8,374 nucleotides of DNA from an uncultured delta proteobacterium (GCA_903897985.1 CAIUDS010000136.1:1-8374), one strand, 5' to 3'; shown: positions 1 through 6,671, counted from the stretch's first letter. The notes: generated by a model from the letters alone, not told the origin. A program made the numbers and translations.

Positions 1-935
1 ATCCCGACGAGTTCAACCGGCGCTACCATGAAAAATATCTGGTGGTGGACGACTGGTACGGAATCACCGGCGGCACCAATATCGCCGCGGCGTATGCGCT
101 TTACCAGAACAAGCCCAACAACATGTGGCGGGACCAGGATGTGCTGGTGGCGGGTCCGGTTGCCGCGGACATGAGCCGGGCGGTGGACGAGGATGTGGGA
201 TATTTCGAGAAGAAGATGATGGAAAAGCCGGAACTGATCAACCCGCGCTGGTGGAAAACACAGCGGGAGAAACATCACCCGGCGCCTGTTCCAGAGGGCA
301 AGCCGGCCCAGCCCCGGGCCGAGATCAATCTTGACAAGTTCGACGACGAGAATGTGACTGTGCGGCTGATCTGCAGCCAGCCGCGGTTTGAAGAAGACTA
401 TATCTACCAGACCTACCTTTATCTTTTCCGCGCCGCGCGCAAGCGGATCATCATGGAGATCGCCTATTTCGTTCCGGATGCGGACATGCTCGAGGCCCTG
501 CTCGCGGCGCGGAAAAGGGGGGTCGAGGTGGTGCTCATCACCAACAACGCTTATACCAATGATGTGTTCGAGATGCAACCCTACACCCGCTCTTTCTACC
601 TGCCCTTGATCGAGGCCGGGGCCAAGGTCTATGAGTGGCAGGGGATCGTCAAGAACAAGGGATCGCTCCACGCCAAATGCGCGGTGTTTGATGACGACAT
701 CACCATCGTGGGCTCTTACAACCTGGACCCGCGCGGGAAATATTTGAACAGCGAAGACATAGTGGTGATGCATTCCGAGAAGGTCGCGGAAAATTTGCTG
801 GACTGGTTCAAGAAGAAGGACTTGCCGGACTGTCAGGAAATCACGCTCGCGCAGGCGCAGTTCTGGCATCAACCCACCACCCTGGGCGGATGGCTGAAGC
901 TGCATTTCTCGGAACTGCTCAAAGACTATTGGTGA
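1..935 (+). CDS. Phospholipase D / cardiolipin synthase-like protein, 3' part
   Basis: The gene enters from the left edge; its frame (codons from base 3) is open through the edge, so the GTG at 42 is not the real start. Two HKD catalytic motifs of the phospholipase D superfamily are visible: HEKYLVVD at codons 9-16, followed by GITGGTN, and HAKCAVFD beginning at codon 223, followed by GSYNLDPRG. The two motifs lie about 214 residues apart and in this family form one active site that makes a phosphohistidine intermediate. The GG-N and GS-N contexts and the LDPR tail resemble bacterial cardiolipin synthases, perhaps the ClsC type, which join phospholipids at the inner membrane. The N-terminal part is missing, so membrane segments cannot be judged. 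It ends with TGA, 51 bases before the next gene on the same strand. Membership of the PLD superfamily is secure; the cardiolipin synthase role is inferred, and another phosphatidyltransferase or phospholipase is possible. Confidence 0.88.
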   Translation, partial: PDEFNRRYHEKYLVVDDWYGITGGTNIAAAYALYQNKPNNMWRDQDVLVAGPVAADMSRAVDEDVGYFEKKMMEKPELINPRWWKTQREKHHPAPVPEGKPAQPRAEINLDKFDDENVTVRLICSQPRFEEDYIYQTYLYLFRAARKRIIMEIAYFVPDADMLEALLAARKRGVEVVLITNNAYTNDVFEMQPYTRSFYLPLIEAGAKVYEWQGIVKNKGSLHAKCAVFDDDITIVGSYNLDPRGKYLNSEDIVVMHSEKVAENLLDWFKKKDLPDCQEITLAQAQFWHQPTTLGGWLKLHFSELLKDYW

Positions 936-972
936 AGCGCTTAATTCTTTGATCTAAATTCACCTTTCAACT

Positions 973-979
973 GAGGAGG
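973..979 (+). promoter_or_regulatory. Ribosome binding site for the CNBD-AckA-PduL gene
   Basis: GAGGAGG lies 7 bases before ATG 987, an almost ideal Shine-Dalgarno site. It fixes the start of the fused gene. No comparable site precedes the acetate kinase Met at 1479, which supports translation of kinase and PduL from this single start. Confidence 0.8.
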
Positions 980-986
980 CGTCTCG

Positions 987-1712
987 ATGGAAGATTTTCT
1001 GAAAGGATTGCCGCTGTTCCAGGAATTTTCGCGCGAAAAACTTTCCCGCTTGATCGCGGAGTCGCGCGCGGAGCGTTATGCTCCCGGAGAAGTGATCATC
1101 GAGTTCGGCCAGCCGGGAAGGTTTCTCGGGATCGTGCTCGAGGGGCGGGCCGAGGCCGTGGTGGACGACCCGGAAACAGGCAAGAAACGGCTGGGCGGGA
1201 TCAACCGGGGCGATTTTTTCGGGGAGATGTCGCTCATGACCGGGGAGCCGACCAGCGCGAATGTGGTCGCGGAAGAAAGCTGCCGGGTGCTGCTGATCCC
1301 GCAGGAAACTTTTGCCGAACACCTGGTTACCAATCCTTCTGCGGTCCGTCTGATCGCGAAGACCATCAGCGACCGGCTCCGGAACCGGGAACAAAATGGA
1401 GAGGCGCGGACGCGGCTGGAGGGGGCGTGGCGCAAGCATCCGGACCCCTACGGTCTGAGCCTGGAAACCACCAAGCCCATGAAACTGTGCTGGTCATCAA
1501 CTGCGGCAGCTCCTCCCTCAAATATAATTTTTTCGCCACCGCGCATCCGGAGAAAAATGCGCGCGGCTTGGTGGAACGGATCGGCGAACCCGGATGCCTT
1601 CACCGATATTTTTCGCCCGGGGGCGAGTTCCGGTTTGCGCTGGAAAATGGGGACCACCGGCAGGCCTTCGAGGCCATGGTGCAGGCGCTCTGCGATAAGG
1701 AGCACGGGGTAA
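987..1712 (+). CDS. Cyclic-nucleotide-binding-like domain (N-terminal segment, as-read frame)
   Basis: This is the first frame of the fused gene as it stands; real homology ends near 1484 and the remainder up to the TAA at 1710 is out-of-frame acetate kinase sequence. Residues 1-135 read as a CRP/FNR-type beta-roll: MEDFLKGLPLFQEFS at the N-terminal helix, a YAPGEVIIEFG strand and GFGEMSLM-like phosphate-binding cassette (GEMSLMTGEPTSANV, residues 79-93). The Glu of the cassette is present, but the Arg that normally contacts the cyclic phosphate is Thr (residue 89). No helix-turn-helix follows, so it is not a CRP-like transcription factor. Residues 136-164 look like a charged helical linker leading to the acetate kinase Met. 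Ligand unknown: cAMP, cGMP, another small molecule or none. Confidence 0.8.
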   Translation: MEDFLKGLPLFQEFSREKLSRLIAESRAERYAPGEVIIEFGQPGRFLGIVLEGRAEAVVDDPETGKKRLGGINRGDFFGEMSLMTGEPTSANVVAEESCRVLLIPQETFAEHLVTNPSAVRLIAKTISDRLRNREQNGEARTRLEGAWRKHPDPYGLSLETTKPMKLCWSSTAAAPPSNIIFSPPRIRRKMRAAWWNGSANPDAFTDIFRPGASSGLRWKMGTTGRPSRPWCRRSAIRSTG

Positions 1713-3297
1713 GTCGCTCTCGGAAATCAGCGCGGTGGGGCACCGGGTCGTGCATGGCGGCGACAAATATATCCAGCCGGTGGTGGTGACCGGGAAGATC
1801 CTGGAGGAAATGGCAAAGCTGGACCAGCTGGCGCCGCTCCACAATCCGGTCAACCGGATGGGGATCAAAGAGGGCCTGCGGCTCTTGCCCGAGGCGCGCC
1901 CGGTGGCGGTTTTTGACACCGCGTTCCACAGCAAGATGCCGCCCCAGGCGCATCTCTACGGCCTGCCCTTTGAATACTACCAGGACCACGGAATCCGGCG
2001 CTACGGTTTTCACGGGCCTTCTCATAATTATGTCGCGCTCAAGGCCGCGGAATTCCTGAAAAAACCCTTTTCCGATATGAAGATGGTCACCTGCCATCTC
2101 GGCAACGGGGCCTCCATCTGCGCGATTGATCATGGCCGCTCGGTTGATACCAGCATGGGATTTACCCCCACCGAGGGCTTGGTCATGGGAACCCGCTGCG
2201 GGGATCTGGACCCCTCGGTCATCCTGTATTTGCAGAGGAACCAGGGTCTTTCCCTGGACGCGATGGATGACTTGCTCAACCGCCAAAGCGGGCTGAAGGG
2301 AATCTCGGGCATCTCCAACGATCTCCGCGAGATCGAGGCGGCCGCGGAAAAAGGCGACCGCCGGGTTTTGCTCGCGATCCAATTGTTTTGTTACCGGGTG
2401 AAAAAATATATCGGGGCCTACGGCGCGGTGATGTCCAGGCTGGACACGCTCATCTTCACCGGCGGCATCGGCGAGGGGAGCGCCGGGGTCCGGGCCCGGA
2501 TCTGCCAGGGTCTGGGCTACATGGGGATTTCCCTGGACGAGGTCCAGAACAAAACCGGGACGCCGGAACGGGGAGGGGTCAAGAAAATCTCGGACGAGGC
2601 CTCCGCGGTCAAGGTCTTGATCGTGCCCACGGACGAGGAGCGCATGATCGCGCGCGAGACCATCCGGACCCTGGGCTTCCAGAACCTGGCGGATTCCATC
2701 AGGCACTGGGAGGAGCGGCCGATCCCGATCGAGGTTTCCGCGCATCATGTGCATCTGAGCCAGGCGGATGTGGAACAGCTGTTTGGAACGAGCCCTGAGC
2801 TGACCTCCCGCGGGGAGCTGTCCCAGCCCGGGCAATTTGCCTGTCAGGAAGTCGTGGACCTGATCGGACCCAAGGCCGCGGTGGCGCGGGTGAGAATCCT
2901 GGGCCCGGCGCGCGCGGAGAGCCAGGTGGAAATATCCATCACCGAGGGTTTCAAGCTGGGCATTGACGCGCCGGTAAGACCCTCGGGACAACTGGAGCGC
3001 ACCCCGGGCATAACCCTGGAGGGATCCGCGGGAAAAGTCAGCTTGTCCAAAGGCGTGATCTGTTCGCTCCGGCATATTCACCTGGCCCCGGAAGACGCCC
3101 TCTTCTTCGGCCTGCGGGACAAGGACCTGGTCCGGATCCGGGTGGAAGGACAGCGTGCCCTGATTTTCGGCGATGTGTTGGTGAGGATCAGCCCCGAGTT
3201 CAAGTTAAATATGCACCTGGACACGGACGAAGCCAACGCGGCTGAAATCAAAACCGGCATGATCGGATTCCTCGAAGCTATCCACGACCGGAAATGA
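987..3297 (+). CDS. CNBD-acetate kinase-PduL three-domain fusion (two frame breaks)
   Basis: Homology runs continuously through three reading frames: a cyclic-nucleotide-binding-like domain (987 to about 1400), a linker, a complete acetate kinase (1479 to about 2700) and a complete PduL-type phosphotransacylase (about 2719-3297). No in-frame stop separates the CNBD from the acetate kinase Met at 1479, and one unbroken frame joins kinase and PduL. The frame breaks at about 1482-1486 and 1706-1711 are each repaired by one added base (MKTVLVINC and HGVKSLSE), giving one frame of about 770 codons. Together PduL (acyl-CoA + Pi to acyl phosphate) and AckA (acyl phosphate + ADP to acid + ATP) would complete substrate-level phosphorylation in one cytosolic polypeptide, with the CNBD as a possible regulatory module. 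The family assignments are secure. That the intact gene is a single protein is a strong inference; the alternative is a decaying pseudogene. Confidence 0.75.
1479..1711 (+). other. ackA: Acetate kinase N-terminal segment in its own frame
   Basis: From base 1487 the codons read VLVINCGSSSLKYN, the classical acetate kinase N-terminal signature containing the ASKHA-fold Asn and phosphate-loop serines, and kinase homology continues to DKEHGV at 1710. ATG 1479 with AAA would supply the usual Met-Lys, but this ATG is one base out of phase with what follows. Reading the last A twice gives MKTVLVINC, exactly the expected start. There is no Shine-Dalgarno site for an independent start at ATG 1479 or GTG 1487. 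At the right end the frame breaks again after GV. Confidence 0.8.
1711..3297 (+). CDS. ackA-pduL: Acetate kinase (main part) fused to PduL phosphotransacylase
   Basis: This frame has an internal ATG at 1735, but homology extends back to 1711 (KSLSEISAVGHRVVHGG), so 1735 is not a natural start. Acetate kinase landmarks follow in order: HRVVHGG (substrate-site Arg), VFDTAFH (catalytic Asp), YGFHGPSH, HLGNGAS, MGTRCGDLDP (catalytic Arg), FTGGIGE and DEERMIARET near the C-terminus. All active-site residues known from the family are present. After a linker of roughly 15-20 residues, PduL begins near 2719 and runs to the TGA at 3295. It converts acyl-CoA and phosphate to the acyl phosphate used by the kinase. 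The two activities are normally encoded by separate, often neighbouring genes; here no stop or start lies between them. Acetyl is the most likely acyl group, but propionyl use is possible. Confidence 0.9.
   Translation, partial: KSLSEISAVGHRVVHGGDKYIQPVVVTGKILEEMAKLDQLAPLHNPVNRMGIKEGLRLLPEARPVAVFDTAFHSKMPPQAHLYGLPFEYYQDHGIRRYGFHGPSHNYVALKAAEFLKKPFSDMKMVTCHLGNGASICAIDHGRSVDTSMGFTPTEGLVMGTRCGDLDPSVILYLQRNQGLSLDAMDDLLNRQSGLKGISGISNDLREIEAAAEKGDRRVLLAIQLFCYRVKKYIGAYGAVMSRLDTLIFTGGIGEGSAGVRARICQGLGYMGISLDEVQNKTGTPERGGVKKISDEASAVKVLIVPTDEERMIARETIRTLGFQNLADSIRHWEERPIPIEVSAHHVHLSQADVEQLFGTSPELTSRGELSQPGQFACQEVVDLIGPKAAVARVRILGPARAESQVEISITEGFKLGIDAPVRPSGQLERTPGITLEGSAGKVSLSKGVICSLRHIHLAPEDALFFGLRDKDLVRIRVEGQRALIFGDVLVRISPEFKLNMHLDTDEANAAEIKTGMIGFLEAIHDRK
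2719..3294 (+). other. pduL: PduL domain with metal-binding histidine clusters
   Basis: About 192 residues, close to the length of free-standing PduL proteins without a targeting peptide. The two half-repeats each carry a histidine pair: VSAHHVHLSQ near 2737-2766 and LRHIHLAPED near 3067-3096. A further His lies in NMHLDTDEANAA near 3208-3243. These are the conserved zinc-site and signature regions of the family. LSQPGQFACQE and ISITEGFKLGIDAPVR match the rest of the fold. Because it is fused behind acetate kinase and has no microcompartment-type N-terminal peptide, it should act in the cytosol and not inside a shell. Confidence 0.9.
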
Positions 3298-3312
3298 GCA
3301 TTTATTTCATAA

Positions 3313-3340
3313 TTCATAATTACCGGTTGTGTGGTAGAAT
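3313..3340 (+). promoter_or_regulatory. Extended -10 promoter for the radical SAM gene
   Basis: The AT-rich gap after the PduL stop contains TGGTAGAAT (3332-3340), an extended -10 with 5 of 6 matches to TATAAT, and TTCATA (3313-3318) as a weak -35 at 16-base spacing. Transcription would begin near 3347-3348, just before ATG 3349, so the mRNA may be leaderless; no Shine-Dalgarno site is present. Seen in sequence; activity is inferred. Confidence 0.5.
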
Positions 3341-3348
3341 ATGGGGCG

Positions 3349-4872
3349 ATGAGTTTGGAAAAGAAACGCTCGGGAAAGAAAATCGAGCGGGTTCTCCTGA
3401 TCTATCCGCCGGTGACCTTTTCGCCCCAGAGCATGAAGCAGAGCCATTTGCCGCTCGGGATCGCATACCTGGCCGGGGTTTTGAGACAGGTTTGCGAGGT
3501 CCGGGTCTTGGACGCGGCCGTGGAAGGACACGGTCATGAGGAAAGGGCAGGGGCCGGTTATTTAAGATACGGCCTCGGGTTTGACGAGATCGAGCAAAGA
3601 ATTGTCGAGGCCAAGCCCGACCTGGTGGGCATCTCCTGTATCTTCTCGAGCCAGTTCCAGAACACGCTCGAGGTCGCGCGCAGGGCGAAGAAGGTCAGCC
3701 CGGAGATCGTGACCATGGTGGGCGGGAGCCATCCCACTTTTTTGAGCGAACAAATCCTGTCTGGAAATAATGAAAGCGGACCGACGGCGCGCTCGCCCAT
3801 TGATTTCATTGTCCGGGGCGAGGGCGAGTTTGCGCTCCGGGATTTGATCGAGGCGCTCGGAAAGGGTCAAAGCCCGGAAACGGTTCCCGGCCTGGCCTGG
3901 GCAGAGGACGGACGATATCGCGAGAGCGGCCTGCGGGCTCCTTTTCCGGAGCTGGACCAGATTCCATTTCCGGCGCGCGATTTGTTCCCGCGAGAAAAAT
4001 ATCATCGGATCAGCCTGCCCATGGGCATTGTTTATAAGCAGAGGCCGTTCATGAACCTGATCACCTCGCGCGGCTGTCCTTATCGCTGCGCCTTTTGCTC
4101 GTCCACCAATTTCTGGGGCAACAAATACCGGACGCGCTCGGCCGCTAATGTGCTCACGGAAATGGACGAACTGGTGGGGAAATACGGCATCCGGGAGTTC
4201 AAATTTTTCGACGACAACCTGAGCGCGAACCCGGGCCGGGCCAAGGAACTCTTCCGGGGCATGATCGAGCGCAAGTTCAATGTGAGTTGGAACACGCCCA
4301 ATGGCATCCATGTGGCGAACCTGGACGAGGAGATGCTGGACTTGATGAAGCAGAGCGGGTGTTACGAGCTGACTTTGGCGGTTGAGAGCGGGGATCCGGG
4401 GGTGCTGAAGGACATCATTCACAAACCCACCGATCTCGGCCAGGTGGAGCGGGCCGCCCGGCTCATCCGTCAGAAGGGCATGGGCAGCTATGGCTTCTTC
4501 ATTATCGGGTTTCCGGGCGAGACCAAGGCGCAGATTCAGAATACACTTGATTTTTCCCGCAAGCTGGACTTGGACCGAATCAGTTGTTTTATCGCCAACC
4601 CGCTGCCCGGAACCGAGCTATACGAAATTTGCCGCGAAAAAGGATATATTGACAAGAGTTACCGCTTTGACCGGATTGATTATTTTGAGGGCCGGTTCAG
4701 CACCTCGGAGTGGACCTATCAGGAACTGCACCGGCTCCGCCACAGATGGTTTTGGAAATATAATTTGAGCCTGCTTTTAAGGCATCCGGTCAGGTTCTTT
4801 GCCCGATATTGGCCGATCCTGTCCCGGCCTGGCCTGGTCTATGAAATTATTAAAAGGAGGATCACGGCATAA
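3349..4872 (+). CDS. B12-binding domain radical SAM protein
   Basis: About 507 residues from ATG 3349; GTG 3331 would add six residues but overlaps the -10 element. Residues about 13-170 resemble the Rossmann-like cobalamin-binding domain (RVLLIYPP, LPLGIAYLAGVLR, VGISCIFSS, VTMVGGSHPTF); I see no DxHxxG motif, as is common in this radical SAM class. The radical SAM core follows, with the [4Fe-4S] cysteines at 243, 247 and 250 (RGCPYRCAFC), FKFFDDNL, ELTLAVESGD for SAM binding and GFFIIGFPGE. The C-terminal segment is basic and aromatic (RHRWFWKYN, RHPVRFFARYW), which might favour membrane or lipid contact. Related enzymes include methylases and cyclases acting on lipids, tetrapyrroles or natural products. 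The substrate cannot be told here. Its stop codon directly abuts the start of the methyltransferase gene, so the two are probably co-transcribed. Confidence 0.9.
   Translation: MSLEKKRSGKKIERVLLIYPPVTFSPQSMKQSHLPLGIAYLAGVLRQVCEVRVLDAAVEGHGHEERAGAGYLRYGLGFDEIEQRIVEAKPDLVGISCIFSSQFQNTLEVARRAKKVSPEIVTMVGGSHPTFLSEQILSGNNESGPTARSPIDFIVRGEGEFALRDLIEALGKGQSPETVPGLAWAEDGRYRESGLRAPFPELDQIPFPARDLFPREKYHRISLPMGIVYKQRPFMNLITSRGCPYRCAFCSSTNFWGNKYRTRSAANVLTEMDELVGKYGIREFKFFDDNLSANPGRAKELFRGMIERKFNVSWNTPNGIHVANLDEEMLDLMKQSGCYELTLAVESGDPGVLKDIIHKPTDLGQVERAARLIRQKGMGSYGFFIIGFPGETKAQIQNTLDFSRKLDLDRISCFIANPLPGTELYEICREKGYIDKSYRFDRIDYFEGRFSTSEWTYQELHRLRHRWFWKYNLSLLLRHPVRFFARYWPILSRPGLVYEIIKRRITA
4853..4860 (+). 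promoter_or_regulatory. Ribosome binding site for the methyltransferase gene
   Basis: AAAGGAGG lies inside the end of the radical SAM gene, 12 bases before ATG 4873. The spacing is slightly long, but the match is strong and supports the chosen start and translational coupling. Confidence 0.6.
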
Positions 4873-5505
4873 ATGCTGGACTTGAGCCTGCCAGCCGAGT
4901 TAAAAGCCTTGGTCAGCCATGACGCAAAGGTTAAGTATTACTCAAGGAATCCGCTGAAACCTATCTTAATTAAAGGCTTTTTTAATAAACTGATCGAAAT
5001 GACTCGCGCGGCCAATCCTCGGCAAATAATTGAAATCGGATGCGGGGACGGCTTGGCCGGATATCTGATCCGCAAAAATATCCCAGGAGTCGAATATTTC
5101 GGGGCAGACCTCCAGTCCCGCAGTCTGGCTACTGCCGCGCAAATCCTGACCCGGGATTTGGTAATGCTGGACGCGAGATGCTTGCCGTTCCCGGACAAGA
5201 GCTTTGACCTGGCGCTTTCGCTGGAGGTGTTCGAGCATGTCGCCGAATGGGAAACAGCGTTGCGAGAAGGGATCAGGGTTTCGAGAAAGGCCTTGATCTT
5301 TTCAGTTCCGGCATATCCCTGGTACCAGCTCTCCAATCTGGTTTTCCTCAAAAATGTAAAAAGGATGGGCGAGCACCCGGAACATCTCGTTCAATTCCCG
5401 GTTTCAAAAACCCGGGATATGATCGTTGAGCTTTGCAAGCCATTGAAATTGAAGGCTGAATTTGCAATGGGGTTTCCCTGGCTCATTGTCAAAATGACCT
5501 TTTAG
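4873..5505 (+). CDS. Class I SAM-dependent methyltransferase
   Basis: 210 residues, a usual length for a type 11 methyltransferase. Motif I, IIEIGCGDG (52-60), binds SAM. It is followed by an acidic residue at the end of beta-2 (YFGADL, near 79), the MLDARCLPFPDKSFD segment (98-112) and LALSLEVFEHV (113-123). LIFSVPAYPWY then corresponds to the beta-5 region. There is no signal peptide or membrane segment, so it is cytosolic. It begins at the base after the radical SAM stop codon, so the pair probably act in one pathway. The acceptor substrate is unknown; small-molecule, lipid-head or glycan methylation are all possible. Confidence 0.88.
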   Translation: MLDLSLPAELKALVSHDAKVKYYSRNPLKPILIKGFFNKLIEMTRAANPRQIIEIGCGDGLAGYLIRKNIPGVEYFGADLQSRSLATAAQILTRDLVMLDARCLPFPDKSFDLALSLEVFEHVAEWETALREGIRVSRKALIFSVPAYPWYQLSNLVFLKNVKRMGEHPEHLVQFPVSKTRDMIVELCKPLKLKAEFAMGFPWLIVKMTF

Positions 5506-5586
5506 GCCATTCTCGCAAAGTTAACATAACTAATCTTAAGCAAAGTTGTCGCTGAGGCGGGGTTTTCAGGTTATATAATATTAAGT
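5506..5586 (+). other. Convergent intergenic gap
   Basis: The gap lies between the ends of the plus- and minus-strand gene sets. It contains a direct repeat GCAAAGTT (5515-5522 and 5540-5547) and an AT-rich TATAAT (5574-5579). I see no GC-rich hairpin followed by a T-run on either strand, so no intrinsic terminator is called. Confidence 0.4.
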
Positions 5587-6375
5587 CTATTTGAGTTCCC
5601 TCGAAACCAGGTATCCTTTCGAGGTGATCAGGTATAACCTATCCCCCTGGAGCTCGGCCGCGCGCATGGTCCGGTCCGGGTACAGGATAACTCTCTTCGG
5701 CGCCTCGGCGTCCGCTTTCCATTCCCAGACGCTTCCGGCCAAAACCAAAGTCAGTCGCTGCTCATCTTTGGACATCCACAGCAATTTATCCGGATCCCAT
5801 TTTTCGAGCAGGGATTTTTTGAGCGGCAGTTTCTGATCCACTACCCCGGTAATCTTGTCAATGACCAGGAGTTGTTTGTCTTTGGTCAGCGCATAGACGC
5901 TTTCCGGATCCAGGGCATAATCGCCGGCCAGGTCCTGCTTCACGCACCAGAAAACCTTGCCGCTCACCCGGCTAAGCGCGCAGACGCCCTCCAGCGACCC
6001 CGCATAGATGGTTTCCTCGTCCGCCAGCGGCTGATAATCTATATCCGAAGTGATCGGCCGTGTGAACACTTCTTTTTTCCAGACCAGGCCGCCATCATCC
6101 AGCTTAAGCGCAACCATAAACCCGTCCAGCATGCCCAGATACACCTTGTCTCCGATAATCAGAGGCCGGCCCGCGCCAAGCATGGACAGTTCATGTCTTC
6201 CGGCCTGCTTGGAAATCCATTTCGGGCTGCCATCGGCCTGATCGAGACAAAAAACGACCCCGCTCCCGGTCTGAAACACCAACCGGTCCGGGCTGAACCC
6301 GGGACGCGACGCCATGGCGTCCGGGTATTTGAACCTCCAATTTTCCTTGCCGTCCTCCAGGCTCCGCGAAATCAA
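5587..6375 (-). CDS. BamB-like protein, C-terminal frame segment
   Basis: This is the as-read second frame. Its only start is TTG 6375, overlapping the previous TGA as TTGA, with no Shine-Dalgarno site, and the product would be a propeller lacking a signal peptide. The start of the frame continues the blade interrupted in the previous segment, so a separate gene is unlikely. Confidence 0.75.
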   Translation of the reverse strand: MISRSLEDGKENWRFKYPDAMASRPGFSPDRLVFQTGSGVVFCLDQADGSPKWISKQAGRHELSMLGAGRPLIIGDKVYLGMLDGFMVALKLDDGGLVWKKEVFTRPITSDIDYQPLADEETIYAGSLEGVCALSRVSGKVFWCVKQDLAGDYALDPESVYALTKDKQLLVIDKITGVVDQKLPLKKSLLEKWDPDKLLWMSKDEQRLTLVLAGSVWEWKADAEAPKRVILYPDRTMRAAELQGDRLYLITSKGYLVSRELK

Positions 6376-6671
6376 CGGCCCTCGGCGCAGGCGTAATACA
6401 GACTGTTATTATTTATGGTAGGACCGGTTACAACCTTACACCCAGCCGCAACCCGCCAGAGCGCCCTGCCCTGCGGATCGGCCTTTAAAATCCAGCCCCG
6501 GCTGGTAAGGGCGATGACAAAATTTTCTCCGGCCGCGATCCCGCCCATTTCCCGGAGATGATACTTGCTCCGGACCGGGGCCGCGGGGTCAATCAAGACG
6601 CGGAAATTCTTGGCCTGGGCCGAATTAACCGCGCAGAGCAGACAGAAAATTATCGGGAGAAGTTTATTCAT
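5587..6671 (-). CDS. Secreted PQQ-like beta-propeller, BamB-like (one frame break)
   Basis: Two overlapping minus-strand frames make one protein of about 361 residues when one G is restored at the CCC run 6379-6381, giving AEGPLISRSL across the join. The N-terminus MNKLLPIIFCLLCAVNS with AQA before Lys is a Sec signal peptide; there is no clear lipobox, unlike E. coli BamB. PQQ-like blade motifs recur: LEDGKENW, QADGSPKW, LDDGGLVW, VSGKVFW and KITGVV. The stretch SDIDYQPLADEETIYAG followed by LEGVCALSRVSGKVFW matches the equivalent BamB blade pattern well. BamB supports outer membrane protein assembly; here that role is inferred from fold and from the YfgM-like gene just upstream, as in the yfgM-bamB pair. 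It overlaps that gene by ATGA. A different periplasmic or outer-membrane propeller function is possible. Confidence 0.78.
6372..6671 (-). CDS. BamB-like protein, N-terminal frame segment
   Basis: This is the as-read first frame: signal peptide plus about one and a half blades, ending with TGA in the middle of a blade right after LYYACAEGR. The ATG at 6671 overlaps the stop of the TPR gene. The segment is too short to fold as a propeller alone. Confidence 0.7.
   Translation of the reverse strand: MNKLLPIIFCLLCAVNSAQAKNFRVLIDPAAPVRSKYHLREMGGIAAGENFVIALTSRGWILKADPQGRALWRVAAGCKVVTGPTINNNSLYYACAEGR

Noticed and set aside
1479..1711. Programmed -1 ribosomal frameshifting at the two breaks in the fused gene
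   Set aside because: A -1 shift would restore the frame at both places, but neither site has a slippery heptamer, and two successive shifts in one metabolic enzyme are implausible.
1600..3081. Long minus-strand open frame of 493 codons opposite acetate kinase/PduL
   Set aside because: It is antisense to strongly conserved enzyme sequence, has no recognisable domain and an Arg/Gly/His-rich composition typical of GC-rich shadow frames.
3341..3352. Three-codon frame ATG GGG CGA TGA overlapping the radical SAM start
   Set aside because: It lies directly after the -10 element, upstream of the likely transcription start, and has no ribosome binding site; probably coincidence.
3562..4422. Minus-strand open frame of 286 codons opposite the radical SAM gene
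   Set aside because: The plus strand carries clear radical SAM motifs throughout; no family resemblance is seen on the minus strand.
5546..5579. Promoter-like TTGTCG and TATAAT in the convergent gap
   Set aside because: The spacing is 22 bases, and no plus-strand gene follows.
5872..6396. Plus-strand open frame of 174 codons opposite the BamB-like gene
   Set aside because: The minus strand has a signal peptide and repeated propeller motifs; the plus frame has neither motifs nor a ribosome binding site.
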